This document shows, piece by piece, positions 22,078 to 35,391 of a stretch of 64,000 nucleotides of DNA. Under the pieces are notes generated by a model. The model was not told the origin of the DNA. It ran no database searches and saw only the letters and a program-made list of their open reading frames with translations. Made by a program: the position numbers and the translations under genes. Source of the DNA: Petunia secreta (lineage: Eukaryota; Streptophyta; Magnoliopsida; Solanales; Solanaceae); the NCBI GenBank assembly GCA_029990175.1, contig JARKIP010000038.1:22513501-22577500 (forward strand), written 5' to 3'. Each line of letters starts with the position of its first letter. Positions within the stretch are counted from its first letter, which is position 1.

Positions 22078-25000
22078 AAGGTGCACCAAGTGCAACAAGA
22101 AGGTTGAGGCTTATGATATGCCGTTAGAAATTGAACTCTTTAATTTGATATTGCTCCTACATTTTTCTCCTTTCAGTATGACCTAAGTTGCCTGTCGTGC
22201 TTTATTTATGTGCTGCATTAGTGGAATTGAATAGCAAGAACTTTAAAGAGAAATACCGGTCTTGGAGAATGAATCTGGTCCTATCCAGGGTTCAATTGTA
22301 AACCATAGTTTCGGCTACCAGTAAAGACACTTGTTTCCCACCTCATGAAGGACATTATCTACCAATATACCTGTAAAATATTTGCTTTCTAATTTTGCAT
22401 GTTGATTTATGGTGCCAGAGACAAAAAGATAACAATACTTCTGTTACATTTGCTGTTCAACAAGAATTGATATACGACTTGCTTTACTTTTGTTGCATTT
22501 TGATTCTTTATTTAGGATTAAGGTACTACCAAGTAATACACTTTGATATATTGTCTAGGTAAGAAAGTATCTGCATTTGATCCTTCAATTATGTATCGGA
22601 TCAATTGACTCCAGTACAGATTCTATATCATTTGCAAACACGCTTTGCACTAAGATTAAGTTCAATAAACATCTGTAGTTTACCAAAGATAAGTGTTCTA
22701 CTTTCCATCCGAGCATCTGTGAGTTCTTTCAAGGTAAACTGTCCAACAAACTTTAAGTAACTGTTCTCCAGATTTGCTTCTGATCCTTATTTTCTGCAGC
22801 TGTCTACTGCTTGATTCAGACCCCCTAGCACCACCAGTATATCCATAGTGATTTAGGAACATGCACCAACCCTTTCCATATGTATCTGCAATACAAAAGA
22901 ATGCGATTGACTATTCTGTTTTTTCCTTCACTGCACAAATTGTAACTTCTTTTCTGCCGTCCATCCTAAGCAAGCCACTTTTGATGGTGCTTTTGTTTTC
23001 AATATCTTCCTCCAGTCCCATTTGCAGCTGTCCCCTACGTGTCTCTCCTTGCAGTAAGCTATAGCATGATCTTGCTGAAAACTAACCATCCCCATTTACG
23101 TCCACTGCAGGGTACCCCTTTAATCTGTACACATATTAACATCCTAAATTAAAGAGTTCTAGCATTGCATTCACTCTACTAATCTCCCAGTCATGATTCT
23201 CCTTCTAAACTGGAATGTAAAATTCCCTCCTGTTAGGTGTTCTGCACTAGCGCTTTGCTTGTTATCGCCAACACATATAGGTCAGATAATATACCTTTCA
23301 TTTTGGTATTCTCTATCCCCATTTGCTGATCTTCTTCAATTTGTTCAACCACATTTTTTGCTCCTTTTCCATTGCCTATTTTAATTTGACCTTGTTCTAG
23401 AATTCCATCCATAGTTTTGTAATATGTTTCTAAACTATGACACTGTGAGTTTGACTAACTGCTTTAGTACACCAGCCATTTCCTTTATCGTATTTACGAA
23501 TGATCACTTTTGTCAACAAGTGGTAGAGAAGCTCGGCAGTCTCATCAGATAATTATTGAGCATCTTTTTCAATCGATCAGTTCATGTGTTGAAGATTGAA
23601 ATTCAACTCAAAATGCAGAGATCAGTTCCATGTGCAGGATACACCTTTCAACTGATCAATATAATTTCATCATCGAGATATCACAAGCCTAAGTGCACGA
23701 TATTTCTTGCATCATGTAAGATGAAAATAATGTTGAATTAGGTAGAGAAAGTAAATGTCATGTTTTGAATTCATCCTAAGAGGTCCTTTTCCGGGCAGAA
23801 CTGAAGCCAATGTTGAAGGGTAACAACAATGGATTAAAAAAAAGCACATAGCTGATGGCGCATTGGCTCTCTCAGTTAATGCTGTGGATTATCAGTCTAC
23901 ACCAGAATCTTTGGGAATTCGGTGTTGTTCCTAATGAGCAACTCTAATACTCTCTTCGATGTTTCCTCCTGGAAGGAGATTACCAAGCCAATTATGTCCC
24001 TTTTACTTCTTGAAAGAGTCTTTCTAGTTTGAATTAATTGGTTATCCCTTATAGAGCATAATGAGTTACACAGGATAGATAAAGTTGACATCACATAAAT
24101 CTAGAAATTTTCAGCCAGTGGTGAAGTAAAAATCAGAAGGAAAAGCAGAATGAAATCCATAATGTTATCTTTCCTAGCAACACTGAAAAGCTGGCGGTGC
24201 TAAATCCAAAGCATGTACTAGTGTACATTATAGCATCCTTTGTTTTACTGAAACCTATTACAGCAAGCTGAATTAGTTTTTTCATTTTGTACAGTTACAG
24301 TTTGATTTAAGATGCAAGAGGAGTTATGTACTAAAGAATTAGTGAATAGTGATGAATGATTAAATGCTCTAAGCTTGACGAACCCCCTAACCGTAATCCT
24401 TGTAAATACTCAAAAGTGTTAATAATAACTGGAATGTAGTCTGATAAGTGGCTTCCTTCAGAAAAGTGTGGTCTTTCCGGGTTCACGGACTGGAACTGCA
24501 TTCAATAAGAAAAAAGTGATAATGGACTTATGTTGTAGTACTAATAAGTAATGGATTACATGCAACTAGTTGTTCTTCATGTTTTAGCATTACCTAAGAA
24601 AGGTCCAGACATCAATCCTGGTAAAGATGTCCTTGTTCGTTAAGCAAAAAAAAATTCTTTAGTTTTTGAAGACACATCATGATAAAATTCTGTATATTTT
24701 ATTATTAAAGATGGTTTATTCAGAGGTGAAGGAAAAAGAAGGAAAGAATAATCCAGCTTGTCCTTTTCTTTCCTTTAATTGTTTTGATACAAAGGAGGTC
24801 CTATATTATACCCTCTCTTTCTTATAGATTGAAATGTCTGATGAAATGCTCACTGAACTATCTTTGTGCTATCTCTATATAATGTTTGTCGACTCTTCCC
24901 AAAAAGGAAACTCCCAAGAACACTTCTATAAACTAAATTGCATGAAAATAAATGTCTCTGATACATGTTAGAGATATACTATCTCGTTATTATATCCTAA

Positions 25001-25117
25001 AGGAGACCCAAATTATTGTATCCCTATGAGTTTATTCCTTAATGCAAATAACATACCTTTCAGAATCGTATATTGATGGGAAATTTTCCTTTTGCTCCAA
25101 CATGTTGAGAGGTACAA
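22078..25117. other. Intergenic DNA without a recognised gene
   Basis: AT-rich sequence with only short scattered frames. A possible orphan exon or gene relic starts near 22080, where one frame reads CTKCNKKVEAYDMPLEIELF; I do not recognise it and no continuation is clear. The frame at 22861-23064 and others of 60 or so codons have no signature. Confidence 0.4.
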
Positions 25118-25640
25118 ATAGTACCTAAAAATTTAGCTCTGTAGCATGTTTGCACCGCGCTAAACAAATACTAGCCAGCGGTGCAAAACTGTTTGAAGAC
25201 TAATCACCTTCGGATAAGTGCCAGTATTTTATAATGAGACTTTGAATGAACATGTTAGTTCAAAGTCCCATTATAAAATACTGGGATCACTTTAACACTA
25301 ATCCCAGTATAAAATACCAAAATTTTGAATATGTGGGACTTTATATATAAAGCTCCAGGATACTATAAATATGAATCTCACTAAGTGTAGACTTTATACA
25401 TAAAGCCCCAGGGTACTATAAGCGTGAATCCCATTATAAAATAATGAAACTTTGAACATGTTAGTTCAAAGTTCCATTATAAAATACTGAGACTAGTCTG
25501 GGATGTTTGCCAACGCTAATGAAGTATAAGTGTGCGCGCAGATCTTTGGCTATTTCTCAATTAATTTTGAAATGGTGGATAATACTCACTTAACGCGTCC
25601 AAAAATGGCTACGCATCAAAATCTCACCAAATAGTACAGT
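25118..25640. mobile_element. MITE with long internal inverted repeats, copy 1
   Basis: Shares GCGGTGCAAAACTGTTTGAA near its left end and GACTAGTCTGG plus AAGTGTGCGCGC near its right end with 48095-48631. The ends are imperfect inverted repeats (GTAGC-TTT-CCGCGCTAAA against the reverse complement of AACGCGTCC-AAAATGGCTAC). The middle is made of inverted TTCAAAGTCCCATTATAAAATACTGGG units. Boundaries are approximate. Confidence 0.6.
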
Positions 25641-27726
25641 AAATTGGTCCCATAATGATATATATGTAACGAAATTGTGGTGTATTTCATAAGATAGCAA
25701 CAAATATTCTTCATGCAATGAAATACTATACAAGTGGCTAAGTGCATGGAAGACAATTTACAAGTATCTTTTGTATGAGACTATTTTTATAAGTGGCAAA
25801 AACCTATGGACGAGTGGCAAATGAGACTAGTCGCTTAACTAGAATGCTAAATGAATAACATGCCAACATCCCTATAAATAGAGGCTAAGTTAAGCCATCA
25901 GAATCATCCACAACCGATCATCCAACATTGCTTTTTAGCCGATATCTCCTTATCAGCCACTATTTTACTATTAGCCACTAACTATAGTTGACAAGAAATT
26001 TACTGTCTAGCCACAAACAGTAGTCTAATCATTTTCCTATTTGTCAATCCCTCCCTTGACTTGCTGGGTTGGTATAAATAATTTCGCCGATTTTTTATCC
26101 CTCTATATTATAGCGGAAGGCTTATTTATCCTAGGAAGACATTTCAGACTGCTGAAATAGTTTCTTAGGATAGTGAACAACACGACTCAAAATATTGTAC
26201 ATATTCAAATAATATAATCATATCTTTTACCTTTATTATATTCAACAATACTTTGATCGTACATTATTATTGTTATTATTATTATTATTATTTTCCCCGT
26301 TGTTTCCTACAACATATCTATTGGCATACGAAATATCATATCAGTGTTGGTCAGTTATATTGAGCGAGACCCGCTGATATTAACTATACTCATTTAAACC
26401 AATACGCTTTGGCCAAAAATCACTATACAGTTTTAATCTTTTGTTACTTGCATATTGGAGAAAAAACTTGATTGAAGGGTCAAAGAACAAGATAACAATA
26501 TTTGTAAAATTTACCAAATCAGAGCTGCTTAAGAAAATAAATTCACATGCAATGGAAGGACAATGAACATTAAGAATCATATCTTCACTAGGACAAGATA
26601 GTCAAGAACTTCAACCGAATGAAATTGACAGTTAAAGGTGGCTCAATAAGATTGGAGGGCTAAACACACAACTAATAGAATGCTATAAATTTTTTAATAA
26701 CATTCATATGTATCCTAAATTTAAATTTATTTTTTAAGCACCGTTGATTCAGACAACATAAACAATAACTAAGCTTCAGTCCCAAACAAGCTTTGATCGA
26801 CAGTAGTTATATGGTTAGCTCTGATTTCCAAGGTTTTAACTTTCAAATTTTCCATATTAGAACTTTGACGAATATTTTTAGAACTTTGAATTCAACTCAT
26901 ACTTGTAGTTAAGATTTTTGACAAAGAAAAACCAACATGGTGTACTGAAATAAATGGTTAACATTTTATTTATTTGAAAGAACTTTTACCAATATAAATA
27001 AATATAGCTAAAAACAAAGTGTTGGTGCGCCGTCGATTCCTTGGCAGCCTAAAGCAAAAGGTTTATTAGTGTTTTACCCTTGAGTCATCCATTCTGATAG
27101 TCATTACTTATGGTTGATAAACTTCAAATGAGCAAAAAGTTGATAGCCACTAGAACCTTTATGATTTCCGCACCTTCCATAAGTCTTAGAGCAATGCAGT
27201 GAATATCATCATATGGTTTCTTAAGAGCCTCAATATTTTTAAAACTTTTTACTTCACACTGAAAACACTTTGTATTCTCCCTAGTAGGGAGATCTTGTAA
27301 TAATCGAGCCTTTTCGTTGTCATTAACTTCATCACGGTTGATTCCCATCAGAGAACGGTAAAAGTTGAAGTAGATAAACTTATATTTACAAAAGATGCAA
27401 ATCTAAAAGACTAAAACTAGAAGAAGAAGAACTTTTGTTAGCTGAATTTTGCAAGTAAAACGAGAAGGAATAACTTGTAACTGTCCAAATTTTTTTTTTT
27501 TTTTTTTGGATAATTAATGCAGATTTTCCACTATATGTGAGCAAGAAGATATGTTTCTTTAATACATCAACCAACATGAAGAACGAATCATACAATATTA
27601 AAATATCCTCCTCGAGTACCACCGAAAAGGTACCTTAGCTTAAGATTATCATCATTTCTAACCTTCAAGAGAGCTGAACTCACTACTATCGACTAAGTTA
27701 AAATAATGAGAAGCGTCGTAGTTGCA
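25641..27726. other. Intergenic DNA with a TTA microsatellite and one unassigned short ORF
   Basis: AT-rich. A (TTA)n run lies at about 26262-26292. A 74-codon minus-strand frame (27124-27348) has a protein-like composition (MGINRDEVNDNEKARLLQDL ... CFQCEVKSFKNIEALKK) and could be an exon or gene relic; I do not recognise it. A poly-A/T run at 27489-27507 (plus strand T) borders it. Confidence 0.35.
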
Positions 27727-27969
27727 TACTCCCTCCATTTTATTTTATGTGTCATAGTTTAACTTGGCACGCAATTTAAAAAATAAAAGAAAACTTTTGA
27801 AACTTGTGGTCTAAAATAAGACATAGATGTTCCTGTGGTTGTAGATAATTTCATTAATGACAAAACTGTAATTTTGAAGTTAAATTATTACCAAATTTAA
27901 AATTTTGTCATTCTTTTTGGAACAGACTAATAAGGAATTGCTGTCACATAAATTGGAACGGAGAGAATA
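27727..27969. mobile_element. Stowaway-type MITE
   Basis: TA then CTCCCTCCATTTTATTTTATGTG at the left and CACATAAATTGGAACGGAGAGAA then TA at the right. The inverted ends of this CTCCCTCC family and the TA duplication are the standard Stowaway pattern. About 240 bp, no coding capacity. Confidence 0.8.
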
Positions 27970-28434
27970 GCAAATTACACAACACCCCTTCACCTTCTGA
28001 ACAATTACATACTCGTATCTTAATTTAGGAGTACAAAAAGAAAGTATTATATTGTTATTTGTTAGTACAAAAAGAAGAATTTCCCTCCAACTTGGTTACA
28101 TAGTAAATTACACAACACCCCCCATCTTTTGAACAATTACATAGTATCTGAATTTAGGAGTACAAAAACAAGAGTATAAGCGACATTAACACTTATTACA
28201 TTGTTAGCGAGACCCAATTTGGAACGTTCATTCAGCTAATTACCTTTTTCTTTACAAAGAAGACCATAAAGAATAAGTAAAAAACAACTAGTTAAGCTTA
28301 CTGTTTCTTCAAGCACTAATCACAACAAGAAAATGAATGCGCTAATTAGCTCGCATCAAGTTAGAATCAAATCTCATCACCAAACACCCCAATAAGAAAA
28401 GAAGAAGATGAAGAAAAAACTTGCACTTTGACAA

Positions 28435-31433
28435 CTACAAACCAACACAATTTCTTGAAGTAGTAACCCCACCATCTACAACAAGATTGTGACCACTTAC
28501 ATACTTTGATTCATCACTTGCTAAATAGAGAGCAGCCTCAGCAATATCTTTAGCCCTTAAAGTTGTACCTTTTAAATCTGCCAAACTTCTTACAAACTCT
28601 TCAGTTTTCTCTACTTCTTGTTCACTAGGCACTCCAAAATTCATCGCATCTTCTCCTTCTTCGCCAGTATCATCATCACAATGTTTCCATGCATTGATCA
28701 ACATAGATGTTGCCACCCCAAATGGTGATATACAATTAACCCTAATTCCATAACGTCCCAACTCGCATGCTACATTCTTCGTTAACCCTACAATCGCGTG
28801 CTTAGAAGCCGTATAAGCATGTGGCCCGAGTCCTCCTAGGACTCCGGCCACACTAGATGTTGAAATAATACAACCGTAGCCTTGTGGAATCATCACACGA
28901 GCCGCATGCTTCATTCCTATAGCAGCTCCTCGTACGTTAACGGACATAACACAGTCGAATTCATTGGGATCAAAATTAGTTATACTCTTTTTGTGTTTGG
29001 ATTGATTTCCTAGTACTCCAGCATTATTGAACAATATATCGAGGTGTCCATAATTGGAAATTGTTGAGTCAATTAAGTTCTTGATATCTTCTTCAGATGT
29101 AACATCACAATGAATGTAAGTGACTGAGGGAGCTAATAATTTTTCTAGAGTATTTCCTAGGATGTCTTCTACGTCTGCAATTACAACTTTGGCTCCATGT
29201 CTTGCAAAGAGTCTCACTGTTGCCTCTCCAATCCCTCTAGCTCCACCTGTTACAATAGCAACTTTTCCTTCTAACCTGTACAAATTACATAAGAAATTAA
29301 AGCTCAATTTTATGAATCTCATGATACAAATAAATGGTACTCCTAGAGAAATTTGTCAATAAAATATGTCGCGTTAATAGATGATCAACAATATAATGTG
29401 CCCATTTCATGGATAATATACTACTGTTCCCTACTAAGCATAGAATTTAGTAAAGAAACAAAAACTTCTGAAACTACCTGCACGATACCTTTGTCTCAGT
29501 TTATGTGATATTTTTAGTTTTTCTAGAGTCAAAAAAACCTTTGACCGCGGTTTCTTCATATGCCATTTAAATATTTTGAATTTTAATGGTGATTTATAGC
29601 ACTTTTATGTAATTTCTATATATGAAAATTATTTTTCAAAAAATTTAAAGATATATATTCAAATTTTGCAGTTAAATAAAATATTTTGACTCTCGAAATT
29701 AACATAAAATTGGACAGAGTATAATATTTTTCTAACTATAATAGCATATCATTTAGAATAAATAAGATGTTTAAAATAAAAAATTAAATAGAAAATGCCT
29801 TAATTCTTCAAATCAAATTAATAAAATAATAGTATCATAAAAAATGAAGGAGAGGGAATAATTGATCTGTAAGGCTCTCATTTCTTATGGCTAGCTACTT
29901 GAATGCGCCTTTTAGTTTTGACACTTCAAAAGAATTTGTCGACAACGGTGGGCTGTTTATTCTTGATGGCTGAGACAATGTAAACAGAATATCTAAAGCC
30001 TGGAGAAAGATCATCCAGAAAAAAGGGATTCTTTCTTTTTTCCTTCACTTTCTTCTTTTTACCTAGAAAACTACGTAAATATAAGGTGTTTACCTTACCT
30101 GGTGTCTCAAAAATTGATTGATTTTTGAGAGTTTACCTCTGTTTAATGTAGGGGAAGTTTACAAAAATATCTATCAAAATCAAAATATTTACTTATTTCT
30201 ACTCATAAATTTCATATTTACAAGCCCTACCCATAAACTATTTACGTGTCCTACCCATCTAGACGTATATTATTATTCATGCAGTATATCTTAAAGGTAT
30301 ACACTCATATCCACTCTTATATACTATTATTTATGCAGTATACCTTAAAGATATATACCCATAAAGTATAACAAAAGTATACAATAATAAATAAGTAGGT
30401 TGGGTAAATACTTTTAATTTCATGGGTAGTGTAATTTTTAATGGGTAGAGCTTGTAAATACTTTGAATTTTATGGGTATATTGGATAAAAAACTCTTAAT
30501 ATAGTCTTAGCAAAATGTTCTTTTTTGGTTCATAGGCAAAATTTCAAGTTATGAATTGACAAATATTATCTTTTAGAAAGAAGTTAAATAGCAAGTGTTG
30601 AAGTTTTTTAGAAAAATGTGCGAAGAGATTGAAGGAGCAAGTGTTTATGTCCAAACAACACTTTATTATGGAGAATGTGAGATTCAATGGCAAGTGTCGC
30701 CTACGAAAGTAGGGTCAAAGACAAATGCTGCCTGCTAGACAGTATATATGGAGAAATGGAAGGCGCGAATATGAATGTCGTTGTAAAATTCATGAAGATA
30801 TTTTTGTCTAAAATTTAAATATTAAACTATTCAAAAATTATTTTTGTTAAACCACTGTAATGTAGAGGCAACAGGCAAATCATTACCTATGGTGTCATAG
30901 TTCTGCAAATTGGCCGGTGTTTACAGCTTTTCATGCAGAAACATGCCTAGCTCGCAATTAGTCCCTTTGTTTCTTTTGAAATGTCTTTTAATCCAAAAAA
31001 AGTTACTACAAATTAAACTATTTGTCATTTTTAAAAACCAAGATCATATTGGTCAAATGTCCTTTACTCTAGTTCCAAATTTTTAATTACCTTTATTATT
31101 AAAGAGTAAAAAATAATTAGTACTCACTTTTTAATATGAATGACAAAGCGAGAAGAATTACCAAATAATTAAAGAGAAAACTAGTAAATTATATCTTTTA
31201 CATCATATTTTTAAATGGATGTGCTAAAACCTTAAAGGACACTTAAAATGGAATGGAAGGATTAACATTTAAGATAAGAATATATTGAAAATTGGAAGAA
31301 AAAAAAAAAAGAAAAAGAAAAAACAGAGCTAGAAGCTTTTATACTACCTTCTAGTAAAGATTGGAGAAGTAATTTCCTTTCCAAGGGAATGAACTCTTGC
31401 AATTGCTTTCTCATGCATTACTTGTGCAGTCAT
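28435..31433 (-). CDS. Short-chain dehydrogenase/reductase (SDR), two exons, 308 residues
   Basis: Exon 1 is 31433-31348 (86 nt, ATG at 31433) and exon 2 is 29275-28435. The 2072-bp intron has GT (31347-31346) and AG (29277-29276), and the phases join exactly to 309 codons with stop. Residues 38-45 are TGGARGIG (cofactor loop), D63 after VIA suggests NAD preference, NNAG is at 112-115, N143, S170, Y183 and K187 form the classic SDR catalytic set (YTASK). The fold runs to VSGHNLVVDGG near the C-terminus, the full length for this class. It resembles the plant SDR110C group (secoisolariciresinol-dehydrogenase / xanthoxin-dehydrogenase / momilactone-synthase-like), soluble oxidoreductases acting on secondary-metabolite or hormone alcohols; the substrate cannot be told from sequence. 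The insert DDDTGEEGEDAMNFG (about 229-243) is an acidic substrate-loop variant. Looks functional. Confidence 0.93.
29487..29722. mobile_element. MITE in the SDR intron
   Basis: TACCTTTGTCTCAGTTTATG at the left against ACATAAAATTGGACAGAGTA at the right, inverted ends of the same broad Stowaway-like class as 27727. It lies 210 bp downstream of the splice acceptor in coordinate terms, inside the intron. Confidence 0.65.
30959..31265. mobile_element. Second MITE in the SDR intron
   Basis: TAGTCCCTTTGTTTCTTTTG at the left against AAAATGGAATGGAAGGATTA at the right: imperfect inverted ends about 25 bp long with TA flanks. It lies about 80 bp from exon 1 and does not touch splice sites. Confidence 0.6.
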
Positions 31434-31540
31434 GATGAGTCTACTGGAAATTAAAAGGACAAGGTGGAAAGAGGGGAGATCAAACAATGAGAGATAGAGA
31501 ATTATATTAAGGTTGGTGGATTATACTAGAGCAAAGATGA

Positions 31541-31550
31541 GAAATTTATA
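31541..31550 (-). promoter_or_regulatory. TATA box of the SDR gene
   Basis: On the minus strand TATAAATTTC lies about 110 bp upstream of the ATG at 31433, giving a plausible short 5' leader of about 80 nt. Confidence 0.6.
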
Positions 31551-32978
31551 GTAGGGAGATTTATCTACCCCGACACCGGCCCACTCTTTTTTTTTTCTTT
31601 TTTTTTTTGGGGGGGGGTGGGGTGAGGTGCGGGATTCTCTACTGGAGGGCAAGTTCGTTGGCATTTCCCTAATGAAAACCTAAACCAATGTTTGTCCGTC
31701 ACTTCTAAGAAATACAGCTATACACTTCTCACTTTCAATCATGTGCATGTGCTCAATTTCTAATAGGAGCACTCTTTCGGTTTGTACTTTGTACCCCCAC
31801 TCCTTCTCTCTCTCTATATGCCAAGTGTAAAACTTTCGTTCTTATAACTGCTTATAGAGATTGAGAGCGCGCAACTTGTTGCCACAACTTTTTGTATGGC
31901 CTAAAATAAAAAATCTCCAAGTAACTCGGCATTTCAAAGCAATAACAATATAATATCGACTTGAAATTATGAACAAGAACCATAGCAAAAACAGTAAATG
32001 GGTTGTATTATAATGAGAATACAAATGCACATTATTTTAGCATATATATGCCTTTTACAATGGTGCAAAGAAATAGGAGTCTAAGTTGTGTTGATTGTGG
32101 GTATTAATGAGCCCATACCCTCATGTTTTGATCATGGGTAACCCATGATCTTCCTCTCATTGAAAGTAGAATCGCGTGTGATGGTTATTATAGGGTGTCT
32201 GGTTTGAATGACCCGGACACTCTATGCCCCCTCATCTTAGACGGTGTAGCTTCGAAGCATGTCTTTGGTGATCCTCATGGTTAAGCTCTCCGTGATCGAT
32301 CTTACGAGTTCCAAGTTCCGGTTTTCAGGTGTCCGTATTAGAATTTTAGCAATACATTTTTTAAGTTTATCGTATCTATTGAGAAAGTAATTAAATAAAT
32401 AAAGTGTATCACGTCTAATAGTTTAAACTTTTAGATGAGATGGTCACACACTTCAACATGATATTAAAGCTTAAATAATTGAGTTTATGTTATATAAACT
32501 GTTAAACCGTTTTTTCTTTTTTTTCTTTTTGCAAAGATTTGAAAAAAAATTCCAAATAAGTTTTTCTAAATTTGAAGCAAAGCCATCTAATATGTTACAT
32601 TTAACAACATTCTTCAATTCAAAATATGTGTCTTCCCTGCACACATTCTTACTGATTTGTAACTACTAAAATGGAATTTTTCCTATATGGTGTATGATTG
32701 GATGCGGAAAAATACTTTGGTAGGAATCAGGAGGCAATTATAGTCATCTTGGATAGACAAAAATGTCAGTCAAATTTTACAAGAAACACACCCCACGTCC
32801 TAGACCTATGAAAACCTAGAGAAAGTGAAACCAGGAAACTAGGAATTGAATAAAATATGTTGGTTATGTGCTGTTGATCTCACCCTTGAATAGGCACGCA
32901 ACTATGTGCATAAAAGGTAAACGAAACCATAAATTAACTGTTGATGACGATGATTGTATGCTGTGCCAGCAAAATGTA
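31551..32978. other. Upstream region of the SDR gene, no further gene seen
   Basis: Contains low-complexity T and G runs (31588-31622) and a stretch at about 32090-32340 with less AT bias but no open frame. Nothing else can be supported. Confidence 0.4.
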
Positions 32979-34617
32979 GAGTAAAATACTTAAAAGGTCA
33001 CTCAACTTTGAGAAATGTGTGACCAAAGTCACTTTACTTTGAATTGTACTAATAAAGTCACTCAACTTAAGGTAATTCTCACCAAAAGTCATTGTAACCA
33101 GATTTTGCACAATCATCTTACCGAAAATCTGACATGGCATTTTCATTTTTAATTATATATACATGTGGCATACTTTATTTTCCATGTAGAATTTTATAAT
33201 AAGTTGATTAACCTAACTCTTAATCCATAACCCATTTCTCTTCCACATATTTTCGGATCCATCTCCTTTTTCAAAATGGATGGTCTAGATTTAATGAAGT
33301 AAAACTAAATGTTTGACCATGGTTAGAAAAATATATCTTCCTATTTTAAATTCAAAGCATCTAACCTATCTTATAATTTAGCAGCAAATTTCATCCCTCC
33401 TCCTAAATTATTTTTCGGTCTCCAAAATTTTCGTTTATTTATTGTTTTAATAAAACTTTGTTTGTTTATTTATTGTTTTAATAAAACTTTGTTTGTGCTA
33501 ATCCAATCTCAAACATATAACAGAAAACCAAAAACAGTGTTAAATTATTTGCAAGTGATAACATCGTAAGGAATAGAATTAACAAGATAAGATTTAATAA
33601 TGTCAATTTACTCAAATAACAATATACGAAGAAATTTTCACACAATCACATCAGTTAAAACTAGTTGCGAAGATAGTACCTAATATTCTGCTCATAGTTA
33701 TTCACATTTTATCTTGGAAAGAAACTTTCCAACCAATTCATAATACTTATAGAAATCACATAGATCTTCTGCACTTCTATATCTAAAATAAGATGAGTTT
33801 GTTTAACAATTAATGTAATTTTTATTTAAAATGATTCTTAATTTTTTGAGTGCACATTGTCGAACAATAATAATAAATTACTCCTATAAAGAATTAAACT
33901 AAAAAGAAAGGTTAAGTTTGAGATGATCGAAATTTAGGTTTGGAGGGGGGGGAGGGGGTGGGAGGAAATTTTGCTACTAAATTATAGGATTTTTTAAGAT
34001 AAATTGAATTTGAAATAGAAAGATATTTTGTCCAAACCATAGTTAAATACCTTTATTTACCCTATTAAATCTAGAACATTGGTTTTAAGGAGGGCCAAGT
34101 GTCATTCATCCAAATAAGAAATTGAGAAAATGGAGACACTAGATAAAATATATATTTAACTATCTATTATATTTAACTAATCTACCTATTATCTATTATA
34201 TAAAATATATATTTAACTAATAGATTTGAAAAAAATAATGATTCTAACCATAACTAATTAAAGAGTTAAGTACTCAAAAGAGTAGTAATGCTAATATTTC
34301 GACAGTACCCGTAGAAATTTAGCAATGACACAATATTCTATTATTGTAATAATTTAAAAGAACACTTTCCAAATCCTTAGAAAATAATTCAACTTATTAT
34401 AAAATCCTACATGGAAAATAAAGTATGCCACATGTATATATAATTAAAAATGAAAATGCCATGTCAGATTTTTGGTGAGATGATTGTGCAAAATCTGGTT
34501 ACAATGACTTTTGGTGAGAATTACCTTAAGTTGAGTGACTTTATTAGTACAATTCAAAGCAAAGTGACTTTGGTCACACATTTCTCAAAGTTGAGTGACC
34601 TTTTAAGTATTTTACTC
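32979..34617. mobile_element. Mutator-type foldback element with 229-bp terminal inverted repeats
   Basis: Ends GAGTAAAATACTTAAAAGG at 32979 and its inverse at 34617. The two arms (32979-33207 and 34389-34617) are near-identical inverted copies, and weaker inverted similarity continues inward (CCATTT-TC ... CTAGATTTAAT ... TAATTTAGCAGCAAA against 33940-34135). The flanks are exact 9-bp duplications, CAAAATGTA at 32970-32978 and 34618-34626. Nine-base duplications with long inverted repeats define Mutator-like elements. The interior has no reading frame, so it is non-autonomous. The frames in the arms are mirror shadows. Confidence 0.92.
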
Positions 34618-35391
34618 CAAAATGTACAATCTGGATTCTGCATATCTATATGCATATTTTTGGGATTTTGGGAAGATCTTCTTAGAAACTTAAGATAGAA
34701 ATCTAAAATTTGTAGTAGGATATAGTCAGTCTTTAAGTGCGGATTAATTATCCAAGAAACATTAATTAATTAATTAATTAATTAATTAAATGAGGAAAAG
34801 TATTAGTATTGCCTACTGGTTTGTCAGAATTAAGTTCATGCTATCATGTGCCTCTGAAGTGTCAAGTACTCCTAGCCCCTATTTTCTTTCTTTTATATAT
34901 TTTAACAACAACTTGGCTCCTATAACATCACTCAGCTTCTATTTAATTAATTAAGTACAGAGCTAAAATGTGAATTTAACCGGGACTACTTTAAACTCAT
35001 ACAGTTGAATTACGTATTGAACTTCTGAAGCTTATGTTCGACATATTTATTTATATCCTGTATTGAAAATAATAAGTTCAATTAATTATATTAGGTTTCA
35101 TACGCATCTGAAAGTATTTCTGATCTGTAAAATAGACGGCTAAGAGGAAGGATCAAAAAAGGAGAAGAAACATAATCTTACAAACTTCCCTCGTGCAGTT
35201 GAAATTGAAACCATATCCTAACCAACTCTGTTACATCAGATCAGACATTTTTTGGCTTTACACATTGACTATTCATATTTCTTGCAAATACTATCAATAT
35301 TGAAATTCATTGTGCTACTTCCTTTCAATTTCCTTAAAAAACCTGAAAAAAGAAGCTGGAATTGAAAAGGAATACCTTAATGAATGCTATG
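34618..35391. other. Spacer with (TTAA)n microsatellite
   Basis: An ATTA/TTAA microsatellite occupies about 34761-34789; the rest is AT-rich with no gene. Confidence 0.45.

Noticed and set aside
29120..29362. Plus-strand frame over the SDR exon
   Set aside because: It is antisense to the conserved SDR cofactor-binding region.
32934..33146. Matching 70-82-codon frames in the foldback arms (also 34450-34698)
   Set aside because: They are identical because the arms are inverted copies; the sequence has no protein-family features and is a terminal inverted repeat.
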